A stretch of 64,000 bases of DNA from contig CAIJNL010000009.1 of the NCBI GenBank assembly GCA_903822005.1, positions 1 to 64,000 on the forward strand. Direction: 5' to 3'. A program made the translations under genes and the position numbers. The notes beneath the pieces were generated by a model that was not told where the DNA came from, ran no database searches, and saw only the letters and a list, made by a program, of their open reading frames with translations. Every line of letters begins with the position of its first letter. Position 1 is the first letter of the stretch. Below are positions 11,542 to 21,211 of this stretch, one piece after another. Origin of the DNA: an uncultured Nitrospiraceae bacterium. GTDB lineage: Bacteria > Nitrospirota > Thermodesulfovibrionia > Thermodesulfovibrionales > Dissulfurispiraceae.

Positions 11542-11741
11542 AAGGCTCCTTCGGAACGCTTTTTTAGTGCATTATTATACCAAGTTAGTTTTTACTGGGG
11601 AAAGTATGCCAAAGAGATTCATAGGGTCGTTAGAAAGCCCCACAAAACAATTCTGCGGTATAGCATTAAAGTAGACTGTACCCTTTATGCCTTTAAACAA
11701 GCCTTGCCTTTTTATTTCTTATGTCGCCAACCGTATGGTTC

Positions 11742-12152
11742 TCATTGATTAACAAATCGGATACTGACTTCAATAGTCTCGGCGTTGCTCGATTCGGGTA
11801 TGGGAGGAAATCGCTTGACTGCTCGAATAGCATTCAGTGCAGCTTCATCGAACTCTGCATTTCGGGATGATTGATCAATGACTATTTTCCGGATACTGCC
11901 GTCTTTATTGATTTTTAACGTCACTAGGGTTATGAGTCTTTCGTTTTGTGAAAGCTCCCGCGGAGATTTCCATGACGATTTTACTGTCTCTAACGTATTC
12001 ATGTTATACGCCCGCTGATCCTCTATCAATGTGTTAGTTTGTACCGCCGGGGCAACCGTGTTTGAACAAGCAGCAGACATGACTGAAAAGGATAGAAGAC
12101 AGAAAAACAGCAAGCATTTGACGTTTGCGTAATTATCTGTGCAGTGTCTCAC
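11742..12152 (-). CDS. Putative lipoprotein with TonB-like C-terminal domain
   Basis: Lipobox-like VMSAAC; C-terminal GSIRKIVIDQSSRNAEFDEAALNAIRAVKRFPPIPES resembles TonB_C. Confidence 0.65.
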   Translation of the reverse strand: MRHCTDNYANVKCLLFFCLLSFSVMSAACSNTVAPAVQTNTLIEDQRAYNMNTLETVKSSWKSPRELSQNERLITLVTLKINKDGSIRKIVIDQSSRNAEFDEAALNAIRAVKRFPPIPESSNAETIEVSIRFVNQ

Positions 12153-12270
12153 AAATGACCTCCCAATATTATCGTTAAGTCAACGCTAGCAATTCATATA
12201 GGTACACGTCCCAATTAATCTTTGTCGCTGCGTTTTTTAAAAAATTGGATGTGTATCTATTAATCCTTTA

Positions 12271-12462
12271 TTACTGTTTAATGTCAGGAATCTCCAGCCC
12301 CTTACAAATCTTTCTGGCAAGCTTATCTGGTATTTCGACATGGCGCGGTACAGCCTCTACAGCACCTGTTGTTGGATTCATCCAAAGTGAATGGGAGGAG
12401 CCTTCTCTTTTAAGGTAGCACCCAAACCGCCGCAAATGACGAAGGAGGGTTTGTCGCTTCAC
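12271..12462 (-). CDS. hicA: HicA-family mRNA interferase toxin
   Basis: 63 aa dsRBD-like: LLRHLRRFGCYLKREGSSHSLWMNPTTGAVEAVPRHVEIPDKLARKICKGLEI. Confidence 0.85.
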   Translation of the reverse strand: MKRQTLLRHLRRFGCYLKREGSSHSLWMNPTTGAVEAVPRHVEIPDKLARKICKGLEIPDIKQ

Positions 12463-12674
12463 GAGACGGCAACTACTTCACTAATTGCATCATCAGGCAG
12501 GCCACGCATGGCATCCTCGCGGCGGTCTTCAAGTATGAGAGAAATAGCCTCGGCCAGATTGGTTTTGCATTCTTCAATTGTCTTTCCCTGCCCATTTGCG
12601 CCCGGCACTTCAGGGCAATAGGCAATATACCAATCGCAGTCTTTTTCAATAATTGCGGTAAATTCATTATGCAT
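12459..12674 (-). CDS. hicB: HicB-family antitoxin
   Basis: MHNEFTAIIEKDCDWYIAYCPEVPGANGQGKTIEECKTNLAEAI partial RNase H fold; GGAGGAATG ribosome-binding region upstream of the 12674 start. Confidence 0.85.
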   Translation of the reverse strand: MHNEFTAIIEKDCDWYIAYCPEVPGANGQGKTIEECKTNLAEAISLILEDRREDAMRGLPDDAISEVVAVS

Positions 12675-12831
12675 GGCATTCCTCCGGCAACTTAAACGGT
12701 TTCTGAGATAAAGCAAAACCTGTCATTTACTGCAATCTTTCAATATACTTCTCAATACTACCCTAAATTCCATTAAAATATCATCCTGATCCGTTGTCTT
12801 TACCCGATTTCTTCGTATTTTGATAGTGATA

Positions 12832-12870
12832 TTGACAAATCATTTAATTAAGAGTAAATTAGTCCTAATT
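12832..12870 (+). promoter_or_regulatory. cydAB promoter with overlapping palindromic operator
   Basis: TTGACA (12832-12837), 17-bp spacer, TAAATT (12855-12860); perfect palindrome AATTAGtcCTAATT (12857-12870) overlaps the -10. Confidence 0.65.
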
Positions 12871-12903
12871 AGATTTATACTTTACAAAAAGGAGGAATCA
12901 GCG

Positions 12904-14268
12904 ATGGATGTCTTAATGCTAAGCCGTTTGCAGTTTGCGGTCACAGCAGGGTTCCATTTTATCTTCGTACCCCTGACCCTGGGCCTTGTAATGCTGGTTG
13001 CCTACATGGAAACCATGTACGTGCGCACCGGCGACGAAATGTATCTAAGGATGACCAAATTCTGGGGAAAGCTCTTTTTAATTAATTTTATTCTTGGTAT
13101 CGTCACAGGTATTACGCTTGAATTCCAGTTCGGCATGAACTGGGCGGAATATTCAAAATACGTGGGTGATATCTTTGGCTCCCTGCTGGCAATTGAGGCC
13201 ACTGCCGCTTTCTTTCTCGAATCCACCTTCATCGGTCTCTGGGTATTCGGCTGGAACAAGATATCAAAGAAACTCCATGCGGCATCGATCTGGATCGTGG
13301 CTATTGCTGCTAACCTCTCTGCCCTCTGGATACTTCTTGCCAACGGCTGGATGCAGCACCCGGTCGGGTATGTTATAAACAACGGCCGCGCCGAAATGAC
13401 CGATTTCCTGGCCCTTGTGACAAACGGACATGGCTGGTCAAAATTCGTTCACACTGTAGCATCCGGTTATGTAGTTGCCGCTTTTTTTGTGATGGGCATC
13501 TCTGCATATCATATCCTCCGCAAACAGAATCTCAGGTTTTTTAAGACCTCATTTAAAATTGCCGCCACTTTCGGCCTGCTGTCTACCCTGCTTGTTTTCG
13601 CAAGCGGAGATCATCACGGGGTAGAGGTTGCGAAGACCCAGCCTGCCAAGTTCGCGGCCATGGAATCGGTATGGGAAACACAGAAGGCTGCCACGTACCA
13701 CCTGATTGTCGTGCCCGATTCTGACAACGAGAGAAACAGCATCGAGGCACTGGGCATTCCGAAGCTAATGAGCCTGCTCGCCTTTCATGACCCTGATGCA
13801 GAGATCAAAGGGCTGAAGGAGTTTCCAAAAGAGCTGAGGCCTCCGGTCTTTATTACCTTCGCAAGTTTTAAGGGAATGGCCGCGCTCGGCATGCTCTTTT
13901 TGCTTCTGACCGCCATTAGCTGGTATCTTTCGCGAAAGGACAGGCTTGAATCATGGCCTCTGTTCTTGCGCATTATGCTTTATTCGATTCCATTGCCCTA
14001 TATTGCCTGTCAGATAGGCTGGATTGTCGCCGAGGTCGGCCGTCAGCCCTGGATTGTTTATGGGGTGCTCAAGACCTCTGACGCCGTATCCAAATCAGTA
14101 TCTGCAGGGCAGGTCATATTTTCCCTGGCCGGTTTTACGCTGCTGTATGGTTTCCTTGCCATAGTGGACTTCTATCTCCTTACCAAATTTGCCAAACAAG
14201 GTCCGGATGGGCCGGAAGAATCCGCTATAACGAATACGAAGCCCTCAGCGGGCTCACAGGAGGCATAA
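12904..14268 (+). CDS. cydA: Cytochrome bd-type ubiquinol oxidase subunit I
   Basis: LSRLQFAVTAGFHFIFVPLTLGL, GFHQ-region equivalents, GWIVAEVGRQPW. Start set at MDVLMLSR after aaaaaggaggaatcagcg. Confidence 0.95.
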   Translation: MDVLMLSRLQFAVTAGFHFIFVPLTLGLVMLVAYMETMYVRTGDEMYLRMTKFWGKLFLINFILGIVTGITLEFQFGMNWAEYSKYVGDIFGSLLAIEATAAFFLESTFIGLWVFGWNKISKKLHAASIWIVAIAANLSALWILLANGWMQHPVGYVINNGRAEMTDFLALVTNGHGWSKFVHTVASGYVVAAFFVMGISAYHILRKQNLRFFKTSFKIAATFGLLSTLLVFASGDHHGVEVAKTQPAKFAAMESVWETQKAATYHLIVVPDSDNERNSIEALGIPKLMSLLAFHDPDAEIKGLKEFPKELRPPVFITFASFKGMAALGMLFLLLTAISWYLSRKDRLESWPLFLRIMLYSIPLPYIACQIGWIVAEVGRQPWIVYGVLKTSDAVSKSVSAGQVIFSLAGFTLLYGFLAIVDFYLLTKFAKQGPDGPEESAITNTKPSAGSQEA

Positions 14269-14269
14269 A

Positions 14270-15280
14270 ATGGAATATCAGATAATCTGGTTCATATTAT
14301 GGGGAGTCTTGTGGTCCGTATATTTCATGCTCGACGGATTTGATCTTGGGGCAGGCATGTTACAGCGTTTTATTACAAAAAATGAAAAAGAGCGTCAGCA
14401 GGTAGTAAGCAGCATAGGGCCGGTATGGGACGGCAACCAGGTCTGGCTTATCACTGCAGGCGGAGCCACTTTCGCGGCCTTCCCGACAACATACGCGCTG
14501 ATGTTCAGCTACCTTTACACGGCGCTTCTGCTTATCCTGTTTGCCTTAATTATCAGGGGCGTTGCCCTTGAATTGAGACATAAAGAACCTGGCGAAAGAT
14601 GGCGCAAAAACTGGGACATAGCCTTTTTTATAGGCAGCATGCTGCCCGCGCTCCTGTTTGGCGTTGCCTTTGGAAACATCTTCCAGGGACTACCGATGGA
14701 TGAGATGGGTTATCACGGCACGCTCTTTACACTCCTGAATCCCTACGGTCTCATTACCGGCGTGCTCTTCGTAATGCTGTTCCTCATGCATGGTGCGCTA
14801 TGGCTTGCCCACAAGACATCTGATGAACTGAGCGACCGCTGTACTGGTTTCGCTATTAAGCTATGGATCCCTCTTGTTGTTGTGGCCGTCACTTTTTTGT
14901 GTGCGACTTACTTTGCGACAAAGCTCTATGACAATTTCCTTAAGGCGCCGATATTCCTTATGTTCCCGCTGATCGCCGTATCGGCGCTGTTCATAATGCG
15001 CTTCTTTATTGGTAAGGGACAGATATTAAATGCTTTTTTTGCTTCCTGTGCCCTTATCGTGATGGTTTGCTTCACGGGTGTAACCGGACTATTCCCGAAC
15101 CTTATACCGTCTAGTATAAATCCGGCGTACAGTCTAACTATATATAATTCCTCATCTAGCATCTATACGCTGAAGATAATGACTGCTGTGGCCTTTATCT
15201 TTGTCCCGATAATTATCGCTTATCAGATCTGGGCATACCGGGTCTTCAGGCAGAAGACAGATTCTGCCGAAGGATATTGA
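14270..15280 (+). CDS. cydB: Cytochrome bd-type ubiquinol oxidase subunit II
   Basis: IWFILWGVLWSVYFMLDGFDLGAGML, GPVWDGNQVWLITAGGATFAAFP. Confidence 0.95.
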   Translation: MEYQIIWFILWGVLWSVYFMLDGFDLGAGMLQRFITKNEKERQQVVSSIGPVWDGNQVWLITAGGATFAAFPTTYALMFSYLYTALLLILFALIIRGVALELRHKEPGERWRKNWDIAFFIGSMLPALLFGVAFGNIFQGLPMDEMGYHGTLFTLLNPYGLITGVLFVMLFLMHGALWLAHKTSDELSDRCTGFAIKLWIPLVVVAVTFLCATYFATKLYDNFLKAPIFLMFPLIAVSALFIMRFFIGKGQILNAFFASCALIVMVCFTGVTGLFPNLIPSSINPAYSLTIYNSSSSIYTLKIMTAVAFIFVPIIIAYQIWAYRVFRQKTDSAEGY

Positions 15281-15314
15281 AGGGGAAGGGCAGCATAACG
15301 GGCGGTAGATAAAA

Positions 15315-15710
15315 ATGCTTTCCATCAGGAGGGAAACAGACTACGCCATACGCGCAGTATATTATCTCGCACAAAAAAAGGGTGCTGTTACTATGGTGGA
15401 CGAGATAGCGCGCGAGATGCATATACCCAAAAGCTTTCTGGCCAAGATTGTTCAGAAGCTTAACAGGGCAGGGCTGGTAAAATGCTTTGTCGGCATGAAG
15501 GGAGGATGTTCTCTGGCTGAAAAACCTGAGGGCATCTCCTTTCATGACGTTATTGTCGCTATTGAAGGGCCGCTAGCAATGAATATATGCACTGTAAACA
15601 AGGAAGAGTGCTCGCTAAGCGCGGATTGCGTGGTCCATCCGCTATGGGTAAGCGTGAGGGGTGATGTTGAAAAAATACTTAAAAGCAGGAATTTCGGGAC
15701 ATTAACATAG
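15315..15710 (+). CDS. Rrf2-family transcriptional regulator with three cysteines (possible Fe-S)
   Basis: RRETDYAIRAVYYLAQ, IPKSFLAKIVQKLNRAGLV, then C-TVNKEE-C-SLSAD-C, similar to the IscR cysteine spacing. Confidence 0.9.
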   Translation: MLSIRRETDYAIRAVYYLAQKKGAVTMVDEIAREMHIPKSFLAKIVQKLNRAGLVKCFVGMKGGCSLAEKPEGISFHDVIVAIEGPLAMNICTVNKEECSLSADCVVHPLWVSVRGDVEKILKSRNFGTLT

Positions 15711-15757
15711 CCGCCAGGCAGCTGTCTAAAGGCGGCTTATTCGGAAGATTTTACGTG

Positions 15758-16837
15758 TTAAGGTATTTTATTGTCTCTCGGAATCAATATCGATATTGTT
15801 GTACCAGTGCCCTCGTTGCCGATACTCAACTGACCATCCCACATGCGCACGCGTTCGCGCATCCCGAGAAGGCCGAAGGAATTTGCCTTGCGCATGTTTT
15901 CTTCGGAAATACCGATGCCGTTGTCCGCAATTTCGAAGATGATGCTGTTATCCCGCTCAGACAGCCTTGCCGTCACAGTAGTTGCTTCCGCATGTTTAAT
16001 TACATTGGTAAGCGCTTCCTGAAATATCCGGAAGAGGGCGGTGGCCCTGTCAATGTCGATATCAAGGCTGTCCGGAGAGAAAGAGACTCTGCATTTAATC
16101 CCTGTCCTGCGCTGGAACTCCTCTGCCTGCCATTCGAGAGCGGCTTCAATACCGAGATGGTCCAAAAGGCCGGGCCTTAGTTCATTGCAGATCCTCTTCA
16201 CCGACTGGATGTACTCATCTACAAGAGCGATGTCTGACTGCATCTTTTCCTGCAGTACCTGTTGATCGGCAGGAAGCTTGCCCTGTACATAATTCAGGTC
16301 CAGTTTTAATGCGGTGAGTATCTGCCCGAGCTCGTCATGTATCTCGCGGGCGATCTTGAGCCTTTCCTCTTCCCTGACAGACTGCAAATGAGCAGCCAGG
16401 TTCCGTAATTCTTCATGTGATATTTCGAGCTCTTCAACAGCGCGCCTGCGCTCCTGGCGCTCACATGTCTCTTTAAGTGCGCGTTTTACCGAAGGTCCCA
16501 GCCGTGAAAGGCTGTTTTTCAGTACGTAGTCGGTAGCACCGCTCTTGAGTGTATCAATGGCAAGTTCCTCGCCCATCTTTCCTGAAATAAATATAAAGGG
16601 AATGTCGGAGTATTGGGCGGTTGCTATGTTGAGCGCGGACAGGCCGTCGAATCCAGGCAGCGAATAATCGGAAAGGATTATGTCGTATCCGCCCTTTTCA
16701 AGCGAATTGATAAAACTGTCGCGTGAATTGACCAGGTGGATATCGGCGACTATCCCATCTTCAGAAAGGGCCGATTTAACGAGTTCGGCATCGCAAGGAT
16801 CGTCTTCCAGGTGAAGGATTTTAATGGCAGCTGTCAT
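15758..16837 (-). CDS. Hybrid protein: N-terminal receiver domain plus HisKA_3/HATPase sensor kinase
   Basis: REC (ILHLEDDPCDAELV..DIILSDYSLPGFDG), then IAREIHDELGQILTALKLDL (NarX/DegS-type H-box) and ADNGIGISEENM. Confidence 0.9.
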   Translation of the reverse strand: MTAAIKILHLEDDPCDAELVKSALSEDGIVADIHLVNSRDSFINSLEKGGYDIILSDYSLPGFDGLSALNIATAQYSDIPFIFISGKMGEELAIDTLKSGATDYVLKNSLSRLGPSVKRALKETCERQERRRAVEELEISHEELRNLAAHLQSVREEERLKIAREIHDELGQILTALKLDLNYVQGKLPADQQVLQEKMQSDIALVDEYIQSVKRICNELRPGLLDHLGIEAALEWQAEEFQRRTGIKCRVSFSPDSLDIDIDRATALFRIFQEALTNVIKHAEATTVTARLSERDNSIIFEIADNGIGISEENMRKANSFGLLGMRERVRMWDGQLSIGNEGTGTTISILIPRDNKIP

Positions 16838-16870
16838 CTTTGACCTTTCTTTAACTCAGAAGCAGTTGTA

Positions 16871-17314
16871 TTATGCCGACCGCGGTGGCGGTTCGTTGAT
16901 GATTGCCCAAAAGGCCCCGGTCTTCATGACCGCATCAACAAATTCGTGAAAATTGAGAGGCTTAACAACATATCCATTTGTGCCCAGGCGATAGCCTTCT
17001 ATTATATCTTTTTCTTCGCCGGAAGATGTAAGTATCACCACGGGCACGCGCACCAATTTTGGGTTGCTTCTGATATGGTCCAGCACCTCGAGGCCTCCAA
17101 CTTTCGGCAATTTGAGGTCAAGCAGGACCACTGCCGGATTGCCGCCTGTTCTGCCGGCGTATTTCCCGCGATAGTTAAGGTAATCGAGTGCCTCTTCCCC
17201 ATCTCTCGTGACGATGATATCATTTGCGAGTTTATTCGAGGCCAGGCCGGCCATAATAAGTTCGACGTCATTCGGGTCATCTTCGACAAGAAGGATACTC
17301 TTCATCACACTCAT
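16871..17314 (-). CDS. Single-domain response regulator (Rcp1-like)
   Basis: LLVEDDPNDVELI, VVLLDLKLPKVGGLEVL, VVILTSSGEEKDI, YVVKPLNFHEF. Confidence 0.9.
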   Translation of the reverse strand: MSVMKSILLVEDDPNDVELIMAGLASNKLANDIIVTRDGEEALDYLNYRGKYAGRTGGNPAVVLLDLKLPKVGGLEVLDHIRSNPKLVRVPVVILTSSGEEKDIIEGYRLGTNGYVVKPLNFHEFVDAVMKTGAFWAIINEPPPRSA

Positions 17315-17316
17315 TA

Positions 17317-19884
17317 TTAAGCCCCTTTCATCTTTGGAAGAGTGAAATAAAACACGGCGCCTAGCCCCTCTTCGCCTTCGGCCCAGGTCCTGCCGCCATG
17401 CCTCGAAATTATCCGCTGAACATTCGCAAGACCTATTCCTGTGCCTTCAAATTCTTCCTGAGCATGAAGGCGCTGGAAGACGCCAAAAAGTTTTCCGGCA
17501 TATTTCATATTGAAGCCCACGCCGTTGTCTTTTATGTGGCAGATAAACTCATCCGCATCTTCGCTGCAGCCAATTTCTATCTCCGTCAATGGACGAGTAC
17601 GCGTGAATTTTACAGCATTGGATATGAGATTAACAAGCACGAGACTGAGCATCGAAGCGTCGCCCTGAACACGCGGCAGTCTGTCTATCTTCCATTCGAT
17701 ACTGCGGACTCTTTCCACCTTCATGACTTCATCTATGGCAGCCCTGGTGAGTGCGGTAAGGTTAACCTGTTTCATCTGCATTTCCGAGCGTCCTATGCGT
17801 GAAAAAATCAGCAGGTCGTCGATAAGCCGGCCCATTTTCTTTGATGCGCCAGAGATTACCTGCAGATAATGGATGCCGGTTTCGTCCAGCTGTCCCTCGA
17901 ACCTTTTTCGGAGCAATTCGACAAACCCGGACATATGCCGCAAGGGAGAACGAAGATCATGTGAAACCGAATAGCTGAAGCTCTCAAGTTCCTTGTTGGC
18001 CAATTCCAGGTCGGAAGTGCGCTCCGTTATTCTCCTTTCAAGATCTTCATTGAGGTTCCTAAGCGCCTCTTCAGCCTCGAGGCGTTTTTGTTCATTGTTC
18101 ATTGCATCTATAGCAAAGGAGATATCGTCGGCAAGGGAGGAGAGAAGGTATATTTCAGCGTCCGTAAAAAATTGGGGCACATGGGAATATATAGTCAAAG
18201 CTCCAATCACCTTGCCGGAGACCCGAAGAGGGAAGGCCGCCGAAGAGCGGAATCCATGCAGCCGCGCTTTATCCAGCCATGGAAGCATGTTTGGGTCACT
18301 ATCAAAGTCGCTGCAGATAAAGTATCTATCTTCATAAATGGCCCTGCCCGTGGGGCCCTTGCCTTCGGAAAGGTCATTTGCAAAGATGGTGATCCCATCC
18401 AGATACCCGTTCCTGTCCCCGTAGCTTACGACCGGTTTTACGATTAGTGTATCGAGGTCTTTAAGGCCAATCCATGCCATCCTGAATAAACCGTATTCGA
18501 CGATTATACGGCATACCCTTTCATACAGTTCATGAGGGTCATTGAGCCGGACGATCGCCTCGTTGATCTTGCTCAGCACGGAATAGAGGCGGTTCAGGCG
18601 GAAGAGTTTGTCCTCAGCATCGATGCGCCCTGAAATATCGCGGGCTGCTGCGAAAACGCCAATGACTTCCCCTGCTTCATCCCGATAGACAGCGGCATTA
18701 TACAACACAGGAGTAATATGTCCGTCACGGTGAAGAATCTCGAGCGGATAGTCTGTCACCGATCCCTCACTGAACACTTGTCTGTACCCCGCCTGAGCTT
18801 TATCCGGATCTGTAAAATAACCGGAAAAGTCGGAACCTATTATCTCTTCACGGGAGAGTCCCGTCACTTTTTCAGTTGCAAAGTTGATATCGGTTATTTT
18901 GCCGTAGATGTTAATTGTTACCAGGGGATCAAGGCTTGCTTCGATCAGGCTTCGGTTGTACGCATTTGCGCATTTCAGCTCTTCCCCCGCCATTTTACGA
19001 CGGGAGACCTCGATCTCCAGCTCCTCATTTACCCTGACAAGGTCCTCGGTGCGTTCGAGCACCCGGATTTCAAGGTCTTCCTGCACCTGTTTCATGGCGT
19101 CTTCGGCCCGTTTGCGTTCCGCAATCTCGTGTTCAAGATCAAGATAAGACTTTTGCAGTTTTTCGGTCATTGCGTTTAATTCACGGGACAGCCCGGCTAA
19201 TTCATCATCACCTATGACATCGATCCGGTGATAGAGGTTTCCGCCCCCAATCACAGCCGCGCCTTCGCGAAGACGGAGGACCCTCTCCGTTATTGAGCGA
19301 CTCATTATCCGTGAATTGATAACGGTGGCGGCACATACCAGCAGAAGCACCAGCAGGATTGCCCCGGCAGACATTTTCAGGGACGAGATGACGGCCTCAT
19401 TGCCCGACTCCTGCAATTTGCCGCTAAGTACAACTGTCTCGTAGACCCACATGTTCAGCTGGCTGAGCATTCTGTCCTCGAACTCCCGTGAGAGTGCGCC
19501 GGGACGGAGAGTTGGTCCGGTTTTACCCCGATTTTCCCTGAGGGCCCTGAAGAATTTACCGATTGATTCGTGGATGGCGAGTAACTCACTAATAGTTCTT
19601 TTGTCTTCAGGGGCAGGGAATTTTTCCGAGGCGGCTTTCAATAGTTCGCCGATCTGGTTGTGCTTGGCAATAAGCTGTATTTTTGATCTCTCATGGCCGG
19701 TCCGCAGATGGTCGGTCCGAAGCATTAAGCGCTCAAATGAAGCGGTGATTATGCTGTCGGCGATTGTTGCTTCCTCAAGGGCCCTGTTTACCCCATATAT
19801 TGTCACAACAAGCACAACGAGTATGGCAAGCACCGATGCTGCCGAAACGATCGAATTAATTCGCAGTCTTTGCTTGACCAGCAT
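17317..19884 (-). CDS. Membrane sensor histidine kinase (HAMP, PAS, GAF, HisKA, HATPase)
   Basis: N-terminal transmembrane region, PAS (SLDPLVTINIYGKITDIN), GAF-like region, H-box SYSVSHDLRSPLRHMSGF, N-box LVNLISNAVKFT. ORF extends to 19956, but start MLVKQRL at 19884 lies outside the adjacent hairpin. Confidence 0.9.
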   Translation of the reverse strand: MLVKQRLRINSIVSAASVLAILVVLVVTIYGVNRALEEATIADSIITASFERLMLRTDHLRTGHERSKIQLIAKHNQIGELLKAASEKFPAPEDKRTISELLAIHESIGKFFRALRENRGKTGPTLRPGALSREFEDRMLSQLNMWVYETVVLSGKLQESGNEAVISSLKMSAGAILLVLLLVCAATVINSRIMSRSITERVLRLREGAAVIGGGNLYHRIDVIGDDELAGLSRELNAMTEKLQKSYLDLEHEIAERKRAEDAMKQVQEDLEIRVLERTEDLVRVNEELEIEVSRRKMAGEELKCANAYNRSLIEASLDPLVTINIYGKITDINFATEKVTGLSREEIIGSDFSGYFTDPDKAQAGYRQVFSEGSVTDYPLEILHRDGHITPVLYNAAVYRDEAGEVIGVFAAARDISGRIDAEDKLFRLNRLYSVLSKINEAIVRLNDPHELYERVCRIIVEYGLFRMAWIGLKDLDTLIVKPVVSYGDRNGYLDGITIFANDLSEGKGPTGRAIYEDRYFICSDFDSDPNMLPWLDKARLHGFRSSAAFPLRVSGKVIGALTIYSHVPQFFTDAEIYLLSSLADDISFAIDAMNNEQKRLEAEEALRNLNEDLERRITERTSDLELANKELESFSYSVSHDLRSPLRHMSGFVELLRKRFEGQLDETGIHYLQVISGASKKMGRLIDDLLIFSRIGRSEMQMKQVNLTALTRAAIDEVMKVERVRSIEWKIDRLPRVQGDASMLSLVLVNLISNAVKFTRTRPLTEIEIGCSEDADEFICHIKDNGVGFNMKYAGKLFGVFQRLHAQEEFEGTGIGLANVQRIISRHGGRTWAEGEEGLGAVFYFTLPKMKGA

Positions 19885-19911
19885 GATTCCGTCCTTTATA
19901 AATAATCTGCG

Positions 19912-19959
19912 TAGATGCAAAAAAAGCCATCCGGTTGCGGAAGGCTTTTTTTGCATCTA
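19912..19959. terminator. Perfect 17-bp inverted repeat; bidirectional terminator-like hairpin
   Basis: tagatgcaaaaaaagcc (19912-19928) and ggctttttttgcatcta (19943-19959), loop of 14 nt. Confidence 0.7.
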
Positions 19960-20014
19960 TTATCATGGACTGTTTCAGGATCTGTTTCTGAGTCCACATG
20001 CTCGAGCAAATACC

Positions 20015-21172
20015 TTATTTTTTCTTTGCGGCTTCCCTTATAATGGCTTGTCCGATTACGTTTCTCTGTATCTGGTTGGTGCCCTCATATATCTGTAGTA
20101 TCTTCGCGTCACGCATCATTTTTTCGAGCGGGTACTCTTTCATATAGCCCGAACCGCCCATCACCTGCAGGGCGTTGGTGGTGACCCTCATTCCGACGTC
20201 TGTCGCATAGGTCTTGGCCATGGCTGATTCCCTTGAAACATCCTTTGCCCCGCTGTCAATGAATCTTGCCACCGAATAGATAAGGGCCCTTGCGGCCTCT
20301 ATCTCTATCGCCATGTCGGCCAACATATGCTGTATCGCCTGGAAACTGATTATGGGATGCCCGAACTGTACCCTTTGACGGGCAAATTTGACGGCTTCGT
20401 CAAAGGCACCCTGGGCCACGCCCAGACCCTGGGCTCCAACTCCCGTGCGTGAAGCATCAAGAGTCTTCATCGCAACTATAAATCCCATACCGTCTCTGCT
20501 CAGCAGGTTTTCTTTCGGTATGCGGCAGTTGTCAAAAACAAGTTCGGTCGTTATGGAAGCCCTGATGCCCATCTTGTTCTCTTTCTTGCCGAATGAGAAG
20601 CCTGGCGTGCCTTTTTCGACAATAAATGCCGAGGCGCCTCTTGCTCCCTTGGACCTGTCGGTGATAGCTATGACAGTATAAATTTCGGCAACGCTGCCGT
20701 TAGTGATCCACTGTTTTGTGCCGTTAAGTACATACTCGTTTCCCTCGAGACGGGCGGTTGTCTGAATGCCGCCCGCGTCGCTGCCCGCATTTGCTTCTGT
20801 AAGCCCGAATGCCACAAGCTTTTTGCCGGCTGCTATGTCCGGAAGATATTTGTTCTTCTGTTCATCAGTCCCGAAGAAGAGAATAGGAAAGGAGCCGAGC
20901 GCATTTGCGGCGTAAGATGTCGAAATTCCGACACAGCCCTTGGACAGCTCTTCAACCGCTAAGCATAGCTCAAGGCAACCCTTGCCAAGACCGCCGTATT
21001 GTTCAGGTATGAAAAGTCCGAACATGTCGGACTGGGCAAGCACCTTTATGACTTCCCATGGGAATTCGCCGGTTTCATCGAGTTCTGCCCGTATGGGGAC
21101 AATCTTCTCTTCAGAGATCTGCGCGGCGAGGTCCCTTATCATCTGTTGTTCTTCAGTTAAGAAATAGTCCAT
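20015..21172 (-). CDS. Acyl-CoA dehydrogenase
   Basis: 385 aa; GLTEANAGSDAGGIQTTA, QWITNGSVAEIYTV, YEGTNQIQRNVIGQAI. Confidence 0.95.
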   Translation of the reverse strand: MDYFLTEEQQMIRDLAAQISEEKIVPIRAELDETGEFPWEVIKVLAQSDMFGLFIPEQYGGLGKGCLELCLAVEELSKGCVGISTSYAANALGSFPILFFGTDEQKNKYLPDIAAGKKLVAFGLTEANAGSDAGGIQTTARLEGNEYVLNGTKQWITNGSVAEIYTVIAITDRSKGARGASAFIVEKGTPGFSFGKKENKMGIRASITTELVFDNCRIPKENLLSRDGMGFIVAMKTLDASRTGVGAQGLGVAQGAFDEAVKFARQRVQFGHPIISFQAIQHMLADMAIEIEAARALIYSVARFIDSGAKDVSRESAMAKTYATDVGMRVTTNALQVMGGSGYMKEYPLEKMMRDAKILQIYEGTNQIQRNVIGQAIIREAAKKK

Positions 21173-21211
21173 GAATCGACCCTCCTAAAGTATCCTGGTT
21201 GTAAATTGTTC

